The notes: generated by a model from the letters alone, not told the origin. A stretch of DNA of 64,000 nucleotides from Azolla caroliniana (GCA_043228905.1 JBHGNT010000016.1:11222001-11286000), one strand, 5' to 3'; positions 39,850-52,291 are shown, counted from the first letter of the stretch. Numbers and translations are program-made.

Positions 39850-42280
39850 CAATGTCTGCAGTAGCCAGTCCTTTCCTCCGGCTCCTTCTGATGTCCTTCC
39901 GCCTTGCTCGCGCTCCTCCTCCGGTCCAATTCCGCTTACCGCGACCAGTCCGGTACTGCGCACCTCGACCTCCTCACACTCCTCATCTGGGTCTTGGCCT
40001 TCTTCCGGCCGGCTTTGTCGTTCTTGACTTTGCCGCCGTTGCCGCTTGCTCCGACTTGTTCGGATGTGCCAACTCCTTCGGTCGGCTCGGCTTCCTTTAT
40101 CTGCTCGTCTCTTGCCTTGGTTCTTTCTTCCTCTCCGACTCCTTGTTCGGTGCCATCGGTTCCCGTTCTTGTTCTCCCCCTCAAGTGTGGCATATCAAAA
40201 TGCTATAGGCTGAGCATCTCCGAAAAATGCTGCAACTTGTCCGACCCGAGCGGCTTGATGAAGATGTCGGCAACGTGCCGATCCGTGTGAACATACCGAA
40301 GTTCAACTTCACCGCTTAGGAACCACTCGAGAACAAAGTGATAATGCACTTCTATGTGCTTTGTCCGAGCATGGAATACAGGGTTCTTGGCGAGCTGTAT
40401 GTGCTTATGTTGTCACAATAATTCAGGATTGGGGTAGGCACCTCGATCTGAAGGTCTCGCAGCAGTTGCCGAAGCCAGATGGCTTCATAGGTGGCATTGG
40501 TAGCACCCCGGTACTCAGCCTTCGTGCTCGATAGAGCCACTGTCGGTTGCTTTTTGTTGCTCCACGCAACAACCGTGCTACCTAGAGAAAACATGTAACT
40601 GGAGGTGGATAAATGATCTGATGCATCAGCCTAGTTGGCATCGGTATATCTGACTAGCTTCGCAGCTATACCGTGTCGGTATAACAGTCCTCGGTCCTTT
40701 GTGCCGCTAACATACGAGAGTATCCGGTGTGCGCACTGAAGGTGCTCGACGGTCGGCTTCTCCATTAACTGGCTGATCACTTCGACTGGGTAACTGATGT
40801 CGGGTCGAGTGATCGTCAAGTATATGAGGCTTTCGACAATTTGTCGGAACCGTTTCTCATCGCAGGCCGGGCCGGAGTCCGGACGTAGCTTCAGGTTCCG
40901 GTCTAGGGGTGTGGAGATTGGTCGGCATTCAGTCATGCCGAACTTGTACAACATATTCAACACATAATGGCATTGTGAGAGCAATATACCATCGGGGGTT
41001 TGGATCTCCTCAATCCCAAGAAAATAATGAAGGTCCCCCAGGTCCTTCATTTCAAATGCGTCCAACAGCTGGGACTTCACTTGGCCGATTTCAATGAGTC
41101 CAGGTCCGGTGATGACTGAATCATCTACATAAAGCAAAATGCAAACTGGACCGTTCCGGATGAACAATCAAGAGTCAAAATTTGAGGTCACAAACCCCAT
41201 CTTACGCAACCGGTGCGTGATCTTCGCATTCCAAGATTGAGGGGCTTGCTTCAGATCGTAAAGCGACTTTTGAGTTGGCACACTACCGACTTGTTTATCT
41301 TCGATTGGAAACCGGGGGATTGAATCATATAAACCCGTTCTTCAAGGTCACCTTGAAGAAACACATTCTTCACGTCCATTTGGTGAAGATGTCATCCCCT
41401 TGTCGTAGCAACCGCTAGTACCACATGAACCGTCGTCATCTTTGCTACCGGAGCGAAGGTCTCGTTGTAGTCGATTCCGTGGGTCTATGCGTATCCCTTT
41501 GCCACTAACCGGGCCTTGTACCGGTTGACTGAACCGTCGGCGTTGTACTTTACCCTGTACACCCATTTGCCGCCGATCGGTTTGCACTGTCGGAGTGGGT
41601 CAACCAGGTCCCATGTGCCGTTGGCATCTAGTGCCTGCGTTTCTTCCTCCATAGAAGCACACCAATTTGTGTCTTTCGCTGCTTCTGTGTAGCTTTCCGG
41701 CTCACGCACTTCCACCACCTTAGTCATGTACGCATAGTGATGCGCCATGTACTCATTGTACCTGTACCTCATGACGGTTTTCTTTTGACGGGTTGACCGG
41801 TGTAACCTTTCGTTACCCAGTTTGAGGCCTTTCTTTGCCGGTTCAAACTTCCTTTCTAAAGATCCGCCTTCTCCCTTTCCTGGGTCAGATTCGCTTTGAT
41901 CCGACCCTTGACTGCAGGTATCGTATTCTAGCATCTTCTTCTTCCCCTTCTCTTTGCACGTGAACCGTGTCCTTGGTTCCTTGCGCGGGGAGAGCACAAC
42001 AAAATCTCCAGTACTCACCGGTTCTTCATTCGACTCGTCATCCCGACTCAACCGCTCATTCGGTCCAGTTAGCCAGAATGAGATTGGACTCTCTTCCAGA
42101 GTGCCGAAGTCTTCATATTCTTCCTGGACCTCCTCAGGTTCACTAGCCTCATCTTCTGGAATCGGATCTTTGTCGGGAGTTGGAGTCGGTAGGGTGTACC
42201 ATGATGCCGACTCATCAAACTCTACATCTCGACTTACTCGTACCTGTTTAGTCCGGGGGTTATAGCACTTATACCCCTTT
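39850..42280 (-). pseudogene. pol: Copia pol: integrase end, reverse transcriptase, RNase H and charged C-terminal extension
   Basis: Integrase end and linker: 42280-41700 (RSTRQKKTVMRYRYNEYMAH). Reverse transcriptase: [20 protein letters not shown] at about 41570-41510, LYVDDSVITG near 41130, RFRQIVESLIYLTITRPDIS near 40800. RNase H: STKAEYRGATNATYEAIWLR at 40530-40470, then YCDN. After RNase H the text continues as DMPHLRGRTRTGTDGTEQ and a Lys/Glu/Arg/Gly-rich tail (about 40193-39850) with no domain I know. Integrase is separated by a frameshift, and stops occur near 41170, 40628 and 40350. Confidence 0.88.
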
Positions 42281-42285
42281 TAACA

Positions 42286-43200
42286 CGTTCGCGTTCACAA
42301 GTGGAAGGATCTTACACAAATGGAAGGATAAGGAATATTACGTTTGATTTTGGGTTTTTTTTTGCCATTTCACAAAACACCTTGATACCAGTATCACATG
42401 TTCTCAAAAACTTGATAAAAAAGCTAAAATTTTCACCATTTGTTAAAATTGAAAAATGCCAAAATTTGGCCAAATACGAAAAGTAACTTTGTGTATTTTT
42501 AAGAAGAAATTACAACTAGTAGCATTTTAGATCCTAACAAAATCATAAGCGAAAGATTTTAAAACAATCAACTTTTTTATTTCATTTGATAAAATATTCT
42601 CTAAATTTCTTCCATATCGTTGCACAAAAAATACATTTAAGAGTTATTTGCATCACTATCATCATTCCTTTCCTGAGAATCACTACTATAGCTAATATAC
42701 AATTGTGACTCTTCCTCCTCATTTTGAAATGTACCAATCAAATCATTGTCTTCACTAAATGGTGTCTCCAAATTGTGTGCACTAAATCTTGTTCGCCTTC
42801 AATTTGAGATATCTTCTAGTCTTGGTAATATCTTTTTTATTATGTCTATTGTTCTCGTCCTTAAACATCCAACTTTTTTTAGTGTAAAGTCATACAAAAT
42901 GATATCCACCTCACTAATGTCAATGATAGATGTATTACAGAAGTTTAATCCATCACCACGTCCAAAACTTTACCAATGCAGAATTGGTGCCCTAGCTGAT
43001 GGCCATCTACATGTGTAGCTATTAATATCCCCACCTTGAGTTCTTGCAAGTTTCCTTGTCACCGGAGTTATGCTCGTGTTGTCATCCTTACTTCCACAAA
43101 AATGTTTCTCTGTTGTAGATGAACCAAATTATGAAGATCAATATTAAGTGCTTGACGTGGTGATTAAGAACCACGAGAATATTTTATACACCACGTAAAT
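42286..43200. other. AT-rich region, unidentified
   Basis: Copia sequence ends at about 42285. The minus strand of 42650-42960 has a slightly coding look (acidic Asp/Glu/Ser-rich text) reminiscent of transposase C-termini, but no motif can be named. No RNA gene seen. Confidence 0.35.
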
Positions 43201-44823
43201 GGCATTTGCAAGGTTCAATTACCATCAACACAATTCTTAATGGTGTTTTGTTAATCAATGAAGCACATGTTCACCATAAGGTGTTTTGTTGTGCAACATA
43301 CTTCTTTGCAATATCGATATGCATCTTTTTCTCTTGTAAAAACAGAGATTTTAGTACAATTCGAGTTCATGTAAACCTTAAACCTCTTTTATTTGAATAA
43401 AAAGATGATTTCTAAACATGAACTCCATACATTATATCGAGTTGATGTAAAAAACAAAGTTTTGATCACAATTACATACAATGTATCAAATTCATGTTCA
43501 AAGTTTTTTTCTCAGATTTAAAAAAATAAAAAAATAAAAAAATAAAAAAATAAAACAATTGAGCTTGACTTGATGAAAAAACCAGTTTTTTCACCACAAT
43601 TCAATACAATGTGTAGAGTTCATGTTTAAAGTATTTTTTTCAATTTTTTTTGATATTTTATTTATTTTTATAATTTGTTTTTTGGGAAAAAAAAATTTAA
43701 ACATGAATTCGATAAATTGTATCGACTTGTGATGAAAACTCTAGGTTTTTCATCACTTCAAGAACAATTAAAAAAAGATGAAGACCCAAAATAGATAGAA
43801 AAAAAAAACTTTAAACATGAACCGACACATTGTATCGAGTTCGTGTTGAAAACTCTGTTTTTAAACACGAACTCGATACGCCATATCCAGTTCGTGTTTA
43901 AAAACAGAGTTTTTAGCGCGAACTCGCTACGCCGTATCGAGTTCGTGTTGAAAAACTTAGTTTTTTGACATGAACTTGATACAGTGTATCGAGTTTGTGT
44001 TTAAAGCATTTAAACACGAACTCGATACGTCGTATCAAATTAATGTTGAAAAGTCAACTTTTCAAACAAAATTTTCAAGACCAACTTGATACATTGTATT
44101 GAGTTCGTGCCGAAAAGCTGACTTTTTCACATGAATTCAATACAATGTATCGAGTTCATGTTTATAGGTTTTTTTGGGGGGTTTTAAAATAAACAATTCT
44201 GGTTTTTTTCTATTTATTTTGGGTCCTTCTGGTTATTTTAAAAAAGAAGAAGTTGAAATGATGAAAAAACTAGAGTTTTCATCACAAGTCGATACAATGT
44301 ATCGAATTCATGTTTAAAGTTTTTTTTTTCCCAAAAAGTAAATAAAATAAATCAAAAAAATAAAAACAATAAAAGAAATAAAAATTGAAAAAAAATCAAA
44401 CAAAATTACTTTAAACATAAACTAGGTACATTGTACTAAATTGTGGTGAAAAATCTGGTTTTTTCATCAAGTCAAGCTCGATTTATTTATTTATTATTAT
44501 TTTTAATTCGGGAAAAAAAACTTTGAACATAAATTTGATACATTGTATGGAATTGTGATGAAAACTCTGTTTTTTACATCAACTCAATATAATGTATGGA
44601 GTTCATGTTTAGAAATCTTTTTTTTTTTCAAATAAAAGAGGTTTAGGGTTTACATGAACTCGAATTGTACTAAAATACCTGTTTTGACAAGAGTAAAAGA
44701 TGCATATCGATGTTGTAATGAATTATGTTGCACAACAAGATACCTTACGGTGAACATGTGCTTCCTTGATTAACAAAAAACCATTAATAATTGTGTTGAT
44801 GGTAATTGAACCTTTCAAATGCC
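43201..44823. repeat. 1.6-kb inverted repeat (hairpin) built of short palindromes
   Basis: The left arm starts ggcatttgcaaggttcaatt at 43201; the reverse complement of the right arm starts ggcatttgaaaggttcaatt at 44823, and the two can be followed inward for about 800 bases to a centre near 44012 with scattered mismatches and small indels. Within the arms a unit of about 27 bases, itself palindromic (gaactcgatac...gtatcgagttc), recurs about 15 times, spaced by A/T-rich filler. No target-site duplication is visible; the right end is flush with Copia E. No credible protein. It could be a foldback/MITE-type element or a locus giving hairpin small RNAs. Confidence 0.9.
43518..43555. repeat. (AAAAAAT)n microsatellite
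   Basis: Four to five aaaaaat units in the left arm of the hairpin; the right arm has a related but shorter tract. Confidence 0.85.
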
Positions 44824-45540
44824 GAAGGTTAGATGACGATATTAGATTGAATCAGATATCGACTGGAATGTTAGATGACGAAGGCTATAGTGGTAGCTTT
44901 CAAAATGGGAAGTGGAAGTTCTGTCAACGAAATCTTATAGTGGTCCGAGCACAGAAAGAAGGCACATTGTACATGATGCATACCCGACTGTGCAAATCGG
45001 AAGTAAATGTGGCAGCCGACTCGGCAGGTGAGATATGGCATAAGAGGCTAGGCCACATGAGTGAGAAGGGAATGCACTTGTTAACTGACCGAAAGCTTCT
45101 GCTAGAAGTTAAGGGAGTGCACCTGGAGAAGTGCGTCGACTGCTTAGTCGGAAAATAGAACAGAGCAGCATTTCACACAAGACCACCAAGTAGAAGAGAG
45201 GCTGCACTGGAACTCGTGCACACGGATGTGTGTTATGTGGATGCTCCATCGCATAGAGGTGGACAGTACTTTGTGCCGTTCATGGACGACTATAGTCGGA
45301 AGACATGGACCTTCGTACTGAAGTCGACGGATCAAGTAATGTCGGTTTTCAAGTAGTTCCAGGCTAGAGCTGAACAAGAGTCGGGTCGGAAGTTGAAGGT
45401 TGTTCGAACCGACAACGATGGCGAGTACAGAGGGTAGTTCGAGGAATACTGCAAGTGCCAAGGTATTCGGATTGAATACACAGTGCCAAAGACCCTAGAG
45501 TTGAACGGGCTTGCAAAGAGGATGAATTGAACAATCATGG
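44824..45540 (+). pseudogene. pol: Copia E pre-integrase and integrase remnant
   Basis: IWHKRLGHMSEKGMHLL marks the pre-integrase domain (to 45158). Integrase reads FMDDYSRKTWTFVLKS (first Asp) and RTDNDGEY (second Asp). The third catalytic position has GLAKRMN where the family has AERMN, so the catalytic Glu is Lys. Stops lie near 45158, 45356 and 45436. The remaining integrase, about 200 residues, is deleted near 45545. Confidence 0.85.
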
Positions 45541-47472
45541 AGAGGGTAAGATGCAGAAGTCAAAATTGACTCCCCAGTCTACCTCTACCACCATCGACCT
45601 AAGGCCAAGTGAGTCGTCACCGACAACTGTAAGGAGACAATTGGCCAACCGAGCCGAATCTGAGTCGATCGACTCGGAGAGACCGACTAACTACAAGTCA
45701 GAGTCGGCAGAGCTGCATTTAAGATCAATTGATGAATATGAGTTGGAGCTAGTGTTGTCCAACCAGGAGAGGCCGATTGACGAGCAGAGAGAAGAGTTGG
45801 CAGAGACATCCGAAAGAGAGCCAACAAAGAGTGGAAGAAGATACCCACTCAGGGAGAGGAGATCACCGACTACATATGCCAGTCAATACATCCTCTTGAC
45901 TGATGAAGGTGAACCGGAGTGCTACGAAGAAGCCATTGCCGATGAGCACAGAGACAAATGGCTGAGTGCGATTCAAGATGAGATGGAATCCTTGCACGAG
46001 AACTACACCTACGAGCTCGTAGAGCTGCCGAAAGGTAAGAGAGCACTCAAGAATAAGTGGGTCTACAAGGTGAAGACTGGAGAAGCCGACAGTGAGCCCA
46101 GGTATAAAGCCCATATAGTGGTGAAGGGTTTCCAATAGAAGAAGGGCGTCAACCTTGACGAAATATTCGCACCAATCGTTAAGTTGACATCCATCCGAAC
46201 TGTTCTGAGCATAACAACCACTATGGATTTGGAGATCGAACAATTGAATGTCAAAACTACATTTCTGCACGGGGAGCTAGAAGAGGAAATCTATATGGAG
46301 CAACCCGAAGGCTTTGAGGAGAAACGGAAAGAGAATCTGGTGTGTCGACTGAAGAAAAGCTTGTACGGTTTGAAACAAGCTCCACGCCAATGGTACAAGA
46401 AGTTCGAGTCCTTCATGATGGAACACCGATTCCAGAAAACACAGGCCGATCACTGTGTGTTCGTCAAAAGGTACGAAGAAGGAGACTTCTTGATTCTCTT
46501 GCTATATTTCAATGACATGTTGGTAGTCGGTCAAGATACAAGGAAGATTGGAAGCTTGGTGAAGAAAGCTATCAGCAAATCATTTGCCATGAAAGACCTT
46601 GGACCGGCTAAACAGATCGTGGGAACGCACATAGTTCGAGAAAGAACTCAAAAGGTGCTATGGTTGTCAAAATAGAAGTATGTGACAAAGATCCTAGAGA
46701 GATTTAACATGTCAGACGCAAAGCCGGTCGGCTCAGTGTTGCCGACAAATTGCAGGTTAAATGCGAAGCAGTGCTCAAGAGGGGAGAAGGAGAAGGCCGA
46801 GATGAGGAAGGTACCATATGCCTCGGCCATCAACAGTCTAAAGTATGCTATGGTCTGTACGAGACCTGACATAGCATTTGTTGTAGGAGCAGTAAGCCGA
46901 TATATGAGTAACACTGGGCAGCGGTGAAGTGGATACTCAGGTACTTAAAAGGCACCTCAAAGGTGTGCCTAAGGTATGGTGTCGGAAAACCTGTGTTGGA
47001 AAGTTTTACCGACTTAGACATGTCGGGAGATGTCGACTCGAGACGATCCACGTCATGGTACGTGATGACCTATGCAGGGGGAGCAATGTCGTGGCAGTCA
47101 CGATTGCAAAAGTCTATAGTTTTGTCGACTACAGAGGCAGAGTATATGGCAGCGGTAGAGACCAGCAAAGAGATGATCTGGATGAGAAGTTTTCTTACCG
47201 AATTAGGGATGAAGCAAAAGGAGCTCTTGCTTCACTGTGACAGCCAGAGTGCCATACATCTTGCTAATAATGCTGCATACCACTCCCAGACCAAGCATAT
47301 ACAGAGAAGGTATCACTTGTTGCGGGAGAGAGTCGAAGAAGGAGAGTTTTCCTTGGTGATGATCCACACTAATGACAATGGATCCGACATGCTGATGAAG
47401 AACCTACCTATGGATAGACTCGGAGTCTATCGACAGAAGATAGGACTGACTGAATTCCTCCCACAAGAGTGA
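45527..47472 (+). pseudogene. pol: Copia E reverse transcriptase and RNase H
   Basis: Linker with RRYPLRERRSP, then NKWVYKVKTGEADSEPRYKA, VKTTFLHGELEEEIYMEQPE and SLYGLKQAPRQWYKKFESFM. The catalytic box reads YFNDM where YVDDM is expected, so the first Asp is Asn and the enzyme is dead apart from its stops (46136, 46673). RNase H contains STTEAEYMAAVETSKEMIWM and HCDSQSAIHLANNAAYHSQT and ends at 47472. A frameshift near 46925 separates it from reverse transcriptase. Confidence 0.92.
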
Positions 47473-47482
47473 AGGTGGAGTT

Positions 47483-47625
47483 TGTTGGGAATATGTCCGT
47501 CCAGTGGGAGGAGGAACCGACTGTTCAAAAGTTGCTGGTAGTCGATGACTACGAGGAGCTGACTGATCGGATCTGGATCAAGGAGTGCCGACAGTCTAAG
47601 ACAGGGAAGATTTGACTGTTCGGAA
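47483..47625 (+). repeat. Copia E 3' LTR, truncated
   Basis: Starts TGTTGGGAATATG directly after a purine-rich gtgaaggtggagtt. The opening resembles the LTR at 53514 (TGTTAGGAATATG). Cut by the Copia F LTR at about 47626-47630. Confidence 0.7.
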
Positions 47626-47629
47626 AGCT

Positions 47630-47884
47630 CATACAAGTCCTAGAAGGACTGACAGAAGTACTAACAGTACTTCAATGCTCATTGAGAGCTCCTACACTAA
47701 CTCCCAAATATATTCCTCACGGAATATCTTTCCTAACGGCCTCCCGGTTTACGCACCGATCCGGCCCTACCTACGCACCAGTCTATGTACCAGTTTACGC
47801 ATTCGGCCTAACCGATCGGTCCCAACCGATCCGGTCCTCGACTTCTTCAGCTGATCCGGCCGATGTTGAGCTTGTCTCTCAACA
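47630..47884 (-). repeat. Copia F 3' LTR, truncated
   Basis: Matches 52570-52819 closely (tacaagtcctagaaggactg; caatgctcattgagagctcc). About 200 bases of the far end are missing where it meets Copia E. Followed on the right by the polypurine tract. Confidence 0.88.
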
Positions 47885-47909
47885 CTCCCCCTCAAGCTCA
47901 ACTTGAGGC

Positions 47910-50140
47910 TCTTCGGGATCTTCGGGCTCACAGTTCCGGTTCCTCCTGGCTTCACGCCTCGCTCATGCTCCTCGACCTGTTCGACTCCACGCACTTCGAC
48001 CCTTCCGGTCGGCTTGTCTGCTCATGTGGCCCTTATCAGCTCTTCTGCTGTTGCGGTGTTGACGCTTCTCCTGCTGCCTTTTCTTCCGTTTGGGCCTCGA
48101 TTGATTCAACGTATCTGAATCAAACATCCGAACCGACTCGGCTACCTCCGATCGGTTTTCGCTCTCGTCCGAGTTGGCTGTCTCCAACTTTTCTTCGGTC
48201 TTCTCGCCCTCGATGGCGTCATCTTTCCCATGCGTGGTTGGCTTCGGCTCTCTCCTTCGGCTGTTCCCCTTCTGTCCGCTTCCGGATTTTTCCGCGGGTT
48301 CGCCCTCGGCTTCTTCAGTCGATCCGAAGTCGAACTCGACAACCGAGTCAACCGACTCGGTGTCGCGGTCTCCGCTCCTTTCCTGCTGGACTGTTCTCCC
48401 CCTCAAGTTTGGCACGTCGAGGTGACGCAATCCGAGCGCACCTGAGAATTGCCGCAACTTGTCCAGACCAAGAGGCTTGGTGAAGATGTCGGCAGTCTGC
48501 CGATCCGTCGGAACGTACTGAAGTTCGACTTCACCGGAAAGGACACGCTCACGGACGAAATGGTAGTGCACCTCAATGTGCTTGGTCCGTGCATGGAAAA
48601 CAAGGTTTTTTGCGAGTTGGATGCTGCTGAGGTTGTCGCAGTAGATTGTTGTCGGATCTGACACCTCCTCTTGCCGGTCCTTAACTAGCCGCTTCAACCA
48701 TATGGCTTCGCATGTCGCGACAGCCGCTCCTCGGTACTCAACTTCGGTGCTCGATAGTGCAACTGTCGGCTGCTTCTTATTGCTCCACGCAATCGCGGCA
48801 CTCCCGAGGGAGAACGCGTATCCGGACGTGGATCGGCGATCGGCGGCGTTGCCAGCCCAATAAGCATTGGTTTAGCCGACTAACTACGCGGCTGCACCGG
48901 TCCGATATAGCAGTCCCCGGTCCTTAGTGCCGTTGACATACCTAAGTATGCGTTGCGCACACTGAAGGTGCTCCTCGGTAGGTCGCGGCATGAACTGACT
49001 GATCACTCTAACCGGATAACTGAGGTCGGGTCGGGTGATGGTCAAGTATATGAGGCTTCCGACAATTTGTCGGAACCTCGTCGGGTCGCATACCTTTCCC
49101 GTATTGGGACGAAGCTTGATGTTTTTGTTCAGAGAAGTCGAGATGGACTTACAGTCGGCCATCCCGAATTTGAAGAGCATACTCAGCACATAATGACGTT
49201 GGCTGATCAATATGCCTTCGGGGGTACGGATCACTTTGATCCCGAGGAAGTAATGAAGGTCCCCCAGATCCTTCATGTCGAACGATGCCGCAAGCTGGAG
49301 CTTCACGCGGTCGATTTCACCTAGGTTGGCGCCGGTGATGACCAAGTCATCAACATATAGTAAAATACTAACCGGTCCGAGTCGACCTTTTCGGATGAAC
49401 AGGGAGGAGTCCGATTTTGACGTGACGAAGCCCATCCGACGCAGTTGTTGCGTGATCTTCGTGTTCCAGGTACGCGGGGCTTGCTTCAATCCGTAAAGGG
49501 ACTTCTTCAGTCAGCATACTACCGAGGAGTTTGTTCCAGAATGAAATCCAGGGGGCTGTACCATGTACACCTGTTCCTCAAGGTCACCTTGCAGGAACGC
49601 ATTCTTTACATCCATCTGATGTAAGTGCCACCCCTTCACCGCAGCTACTGCGAGCAAAACACAGACGATCGTCATTTTCGCGACTGGCGCAAACGTCTCA
49701 TCGTAGTCGATGCCGTGTTTCTGCGTGTAGCCCTTTGCCACTAGCCGAGCCTTGTACCGGTTGACCGAGCCATCGGTGTTGTACTTGACCTTGTACACCC
49801 ACCTACACCCGATCGGTTTAACCCCTCTTGGTGCGTGAACCAGGTCCCAGGTCTCGTTCTCTGCCAATGCGTGCATCTCTTCCTCCATCGCGGCACGCCA
49901 ATTCGCGTGTTTAGCCACTTCTGCATAGCTTTCCGGCTCACGCACTTCCGCTACACGGGTCATGTACGCATAATGATGCGCCATGTACTCGTTGTATCCG
50001 AACCGCAAAACAGGATTCTTCTGGCGGGTAGATCGGCGTAATCTCACATTAGCCGATGTCGAGGCCTTCTCGGTCGACGCGGACTTCACCTTTAAAGCCT
50101 GAGAAATGCATTTCTCGCACCAAACAAGCTTTAAAGACAC
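47910..50140 (-). pseudogene. pol: Copia F reverse transcriptase, RNase H and charged C-terminal extension
   Basis: Reverse transcriptase 50140-48884: [60 protein letters not shown], then after a stop at 49511 MKQAPRTWNTKI, LYVDDLVITGANLGEIDRVK and RFRQIVGSLIYLTITRPDLS. RNase H 48697-48430: YCDNLSSIQLAKNLVFHART and VPTDRQTADIFTKPLGLDKL. The frame stays open for about 155 further residues past RNase H (LDVPNLRGR, then Glu/Lys/Arg/Ser-rich text such as RPKRKKRQQEKRQHRNSRR), ending near 47963 just before the polypurine tract. Long stretches share one frame. Confidence 0.9.
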
Positions 50141-51133
50141 GCGAGTAACCGACCAAGATGCATTTCTCAGGCTTTGCGTCTAGCTTCCTCCTTTTCTCCT
50201 TCGGTACATGCACATACGCAATGCTACCGAACACCCTCAAGTGTCGCAAGTTCGGCTTCGTTCCGAAATATAGCTCGTGCACCGACACTTTGTCTCCTAT
50301 CCGGTTCTGGATGTATACCGCGGTCCTTACCGCCTCGGCCCAGTAGAACTTGGGCAAGCTCTTCTCCTCCAGCATTGCCCATGCCGCTTCCACAACTGAC
50401 CGATTCTTCCTCTCGGCCACGCCGTTCTGCTCCGGCGTGTATCTACAACTGAATTCGCGCCGAATTCCCATTTGTTGTAGATAACCGTTGAATTGACCAG
50501 AAAAGTACTCTTTCCCGCCATCCGACCGCAGGCACTTGATCTTTCGTCCTGTTTCCGTTTCCACGAACCCTTTGAGGTCCCGGAAACAGTCGAAGACTTC
50601 GCTCTTCCTCTCAATGAGGTAGATCCACATGTGCCACGTGTGGTCGTCGATGAAGGAGACGAAATATCGGCTCCCGCCAAGACTAACATTTTGTGCCGGC
50701 CCCATACATCAGAGTGTATAAGGTCGAGCTTGTTCCGGCTCCGGTTTCGCTCGTTGGGGAAAGGAAGTCGGTGTTGCTTCCTGAGTTGGCAGGCTTCACA
50801 AATTTGTGCCTTTCGGCCACTAAATTTGGGCAATCCGAACACTACCTGTTTCGATTGCAGATCTTGAAGCCGCTGGTAGTTGACGTGGCCTATCCGCTTG
50901 TGCCACAAGTCGATGTTTGACTCGGATTTTTGTCCCTTCGCGAATATTGCGGTGCCGCCGTCAATGGAGTCGAGGATGAACATCCTCCCATCTCTGCGCC
51001 CTTGCGCAATAACACGGCCTTCTTCCTCAATGAAGCACCCGAGGTGTGTAAACCGAACCTCCATCCCTTGGTCGACGATCTGTCCGACCGAGACCAAGTT
51101 CTTCGTGATTGTCGGAACGTGCAACATGTTCAT
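50050..51133 (-). pseudogene. pol: Copia F pre-integrase and integrase
   Basis: MLHVPTITKNLVSVGQIVDQ and LWHKRIGHVNYQRLQDLQ mark the pre-integrase domain. After a frameshift near 50700 the integrase core reads SFIDDHTWHMWIYLIERKSE, LRSDGGKEYFSGQFN and PEQNGVAERKNRSVVEAAWA, with all three catalytic acids, and then KCILVGYS near 50160. The end is scrambled: the text after [20 protein letters not shown] is a local repeat of the aaatgcatttctc segment (about 50103-50170). Confidence 0.88.
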
Positions 51134-52291
51134 GAGTTTCCTTTTCTGCCGACATGGCTAAGGGGAACTTCTCCGACATTCGTGATCGGATGCGGAGTGT
51201 CGTCTCCAGTTGCGACTACTCCAGGTTGTATCGGTTTTTCAAGGTACGAGAACCACTCCTTATGGCTCGTCATGTGGTTTGACGCGCCGGAGTCTACGTA
51301 CCACACCTCGTCCGATCTTGGGGTGGTCCGTTTCATTGAGTTTGCTTCGTGTCTCGTCACGAAGGTAGACCCTTCTCCGGCTCTCCCGGAGTCTTCGGCG
51401 TAGTGTGATCGCTGCCGATTTCCCTTGTCGGTATCTCCGGAGCCGTTTCCGGAACCGGTTCTCTCCGAATCGGCGCGCTTCTTCCAGCACTCACTTTCCT
51501 TGTGGCCTTTCTTGCCACAGTACTAGCACTCCGCGATGGCCTTCCCTTGCCGGTTCTCATCGCTTCGACTCCCCCTGTTTCCGGAGGGTTCGGAGTTGCT
51601 GTCGGCATCACTTCGGTGCCTTCTTTCTTGATCTCGTCGGCCGCCTCCATTGCGTGCCGACTCGCCTCGTCCTCCATGTCCATGGGGCCTATCTCCCTCC
51701 GTGTACAACATTCTGCTCTCGGTGTGCGTGCTTGTAGACGCACCCGCGTGGTTCTCCTCTACCAGGAGCATTGACTGTAAGTCGAAAAAGGACGGCGTAT
51801 TCTCCCGGGTACACACATCCGTTCGGAACGCTCCGAACATCGACGCCAAACCTCCGAGACAGATCTGGACCATCTCGCTCTCCTCGATGTTCACCTCTAT
51901 GGAGGCAAGGGAGTCGCAGATATCCTTGATCTTCGAGGTATAGTCCGCCACCGACAAGTCGCGTTGTCGTAGGTTGCTCAACACCTGTGGTGCTCGCGGT
52001 GAAAATCTTCTTCAGATTTTCCCACGAACCCTTCGGCGTCTTTGCATCCCGAACATAGCTCAATAGCTGTTTGCCCACACACGACGCGAAGCAGCATAAT
52101 ACCCTGCTCGCCGATTGCTCCCACGACGGGAAGTCTCTGTGTGTCGATTTGAGTGCCGTGTCATTAGCTCCTTCGACATAACTCCAGTACCCGTGCCCGA
52201 GCAGGTACTGGTGCATCTTGTAGGACCAAGACGCATAGTTGGTTCTGTTGAGCTTCTCTGTTGGAAGCGAGCTCACCATGCCTCTATCCAT
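51130..52291 (-). pseudogene. gag: Copia F gag and protease
   Basis: Gag starts ATG 52291 (SLPTEKLNRTNYASWSYKMH) and shifts frame near 51990. It continues from 51984 (SVADYTSKIKDICDSLASIE) to the zinc knuckle near 51500-51530, where a TAG replaces the residue before YCGKKGH. Protease: WYVDSGASNHMTSHKEWF near 51250-51305. Copia H carries the same region intact. Confidence 0.9.

Larger units (their letters stand above)
39314..42285 (-). mobile_element. Copia (family of Copia F), 5'-truncated
   Basis: Contains a 3' LTR (39314-39811), polypurine tract, pol C-terminal extension, RNase H, reverse transcriptase and the end of integrase (YKCYNP near 42270), and then stops abruptly at about 42285; gag, protease and most of integrase are missing. 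Frames change between 42051, 41587 and 40193, and stops occur, so it is inactive. Confidence 0.9.
44824..47625 (+). mobile_element. Copia E, truncated and internally deleted
   Basis: Plus strand: pre-integrase domain, partial integrase, reverse transcriptase, RNase H, then a purine tract and the start of a 3' LTR (TGTTGGGAATATG at 47483). The 5' end is cut at the hairpin and the 3' LTR is cut at about 47625 by Copia F. It is related to Copia B. Confidence 0.9.
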
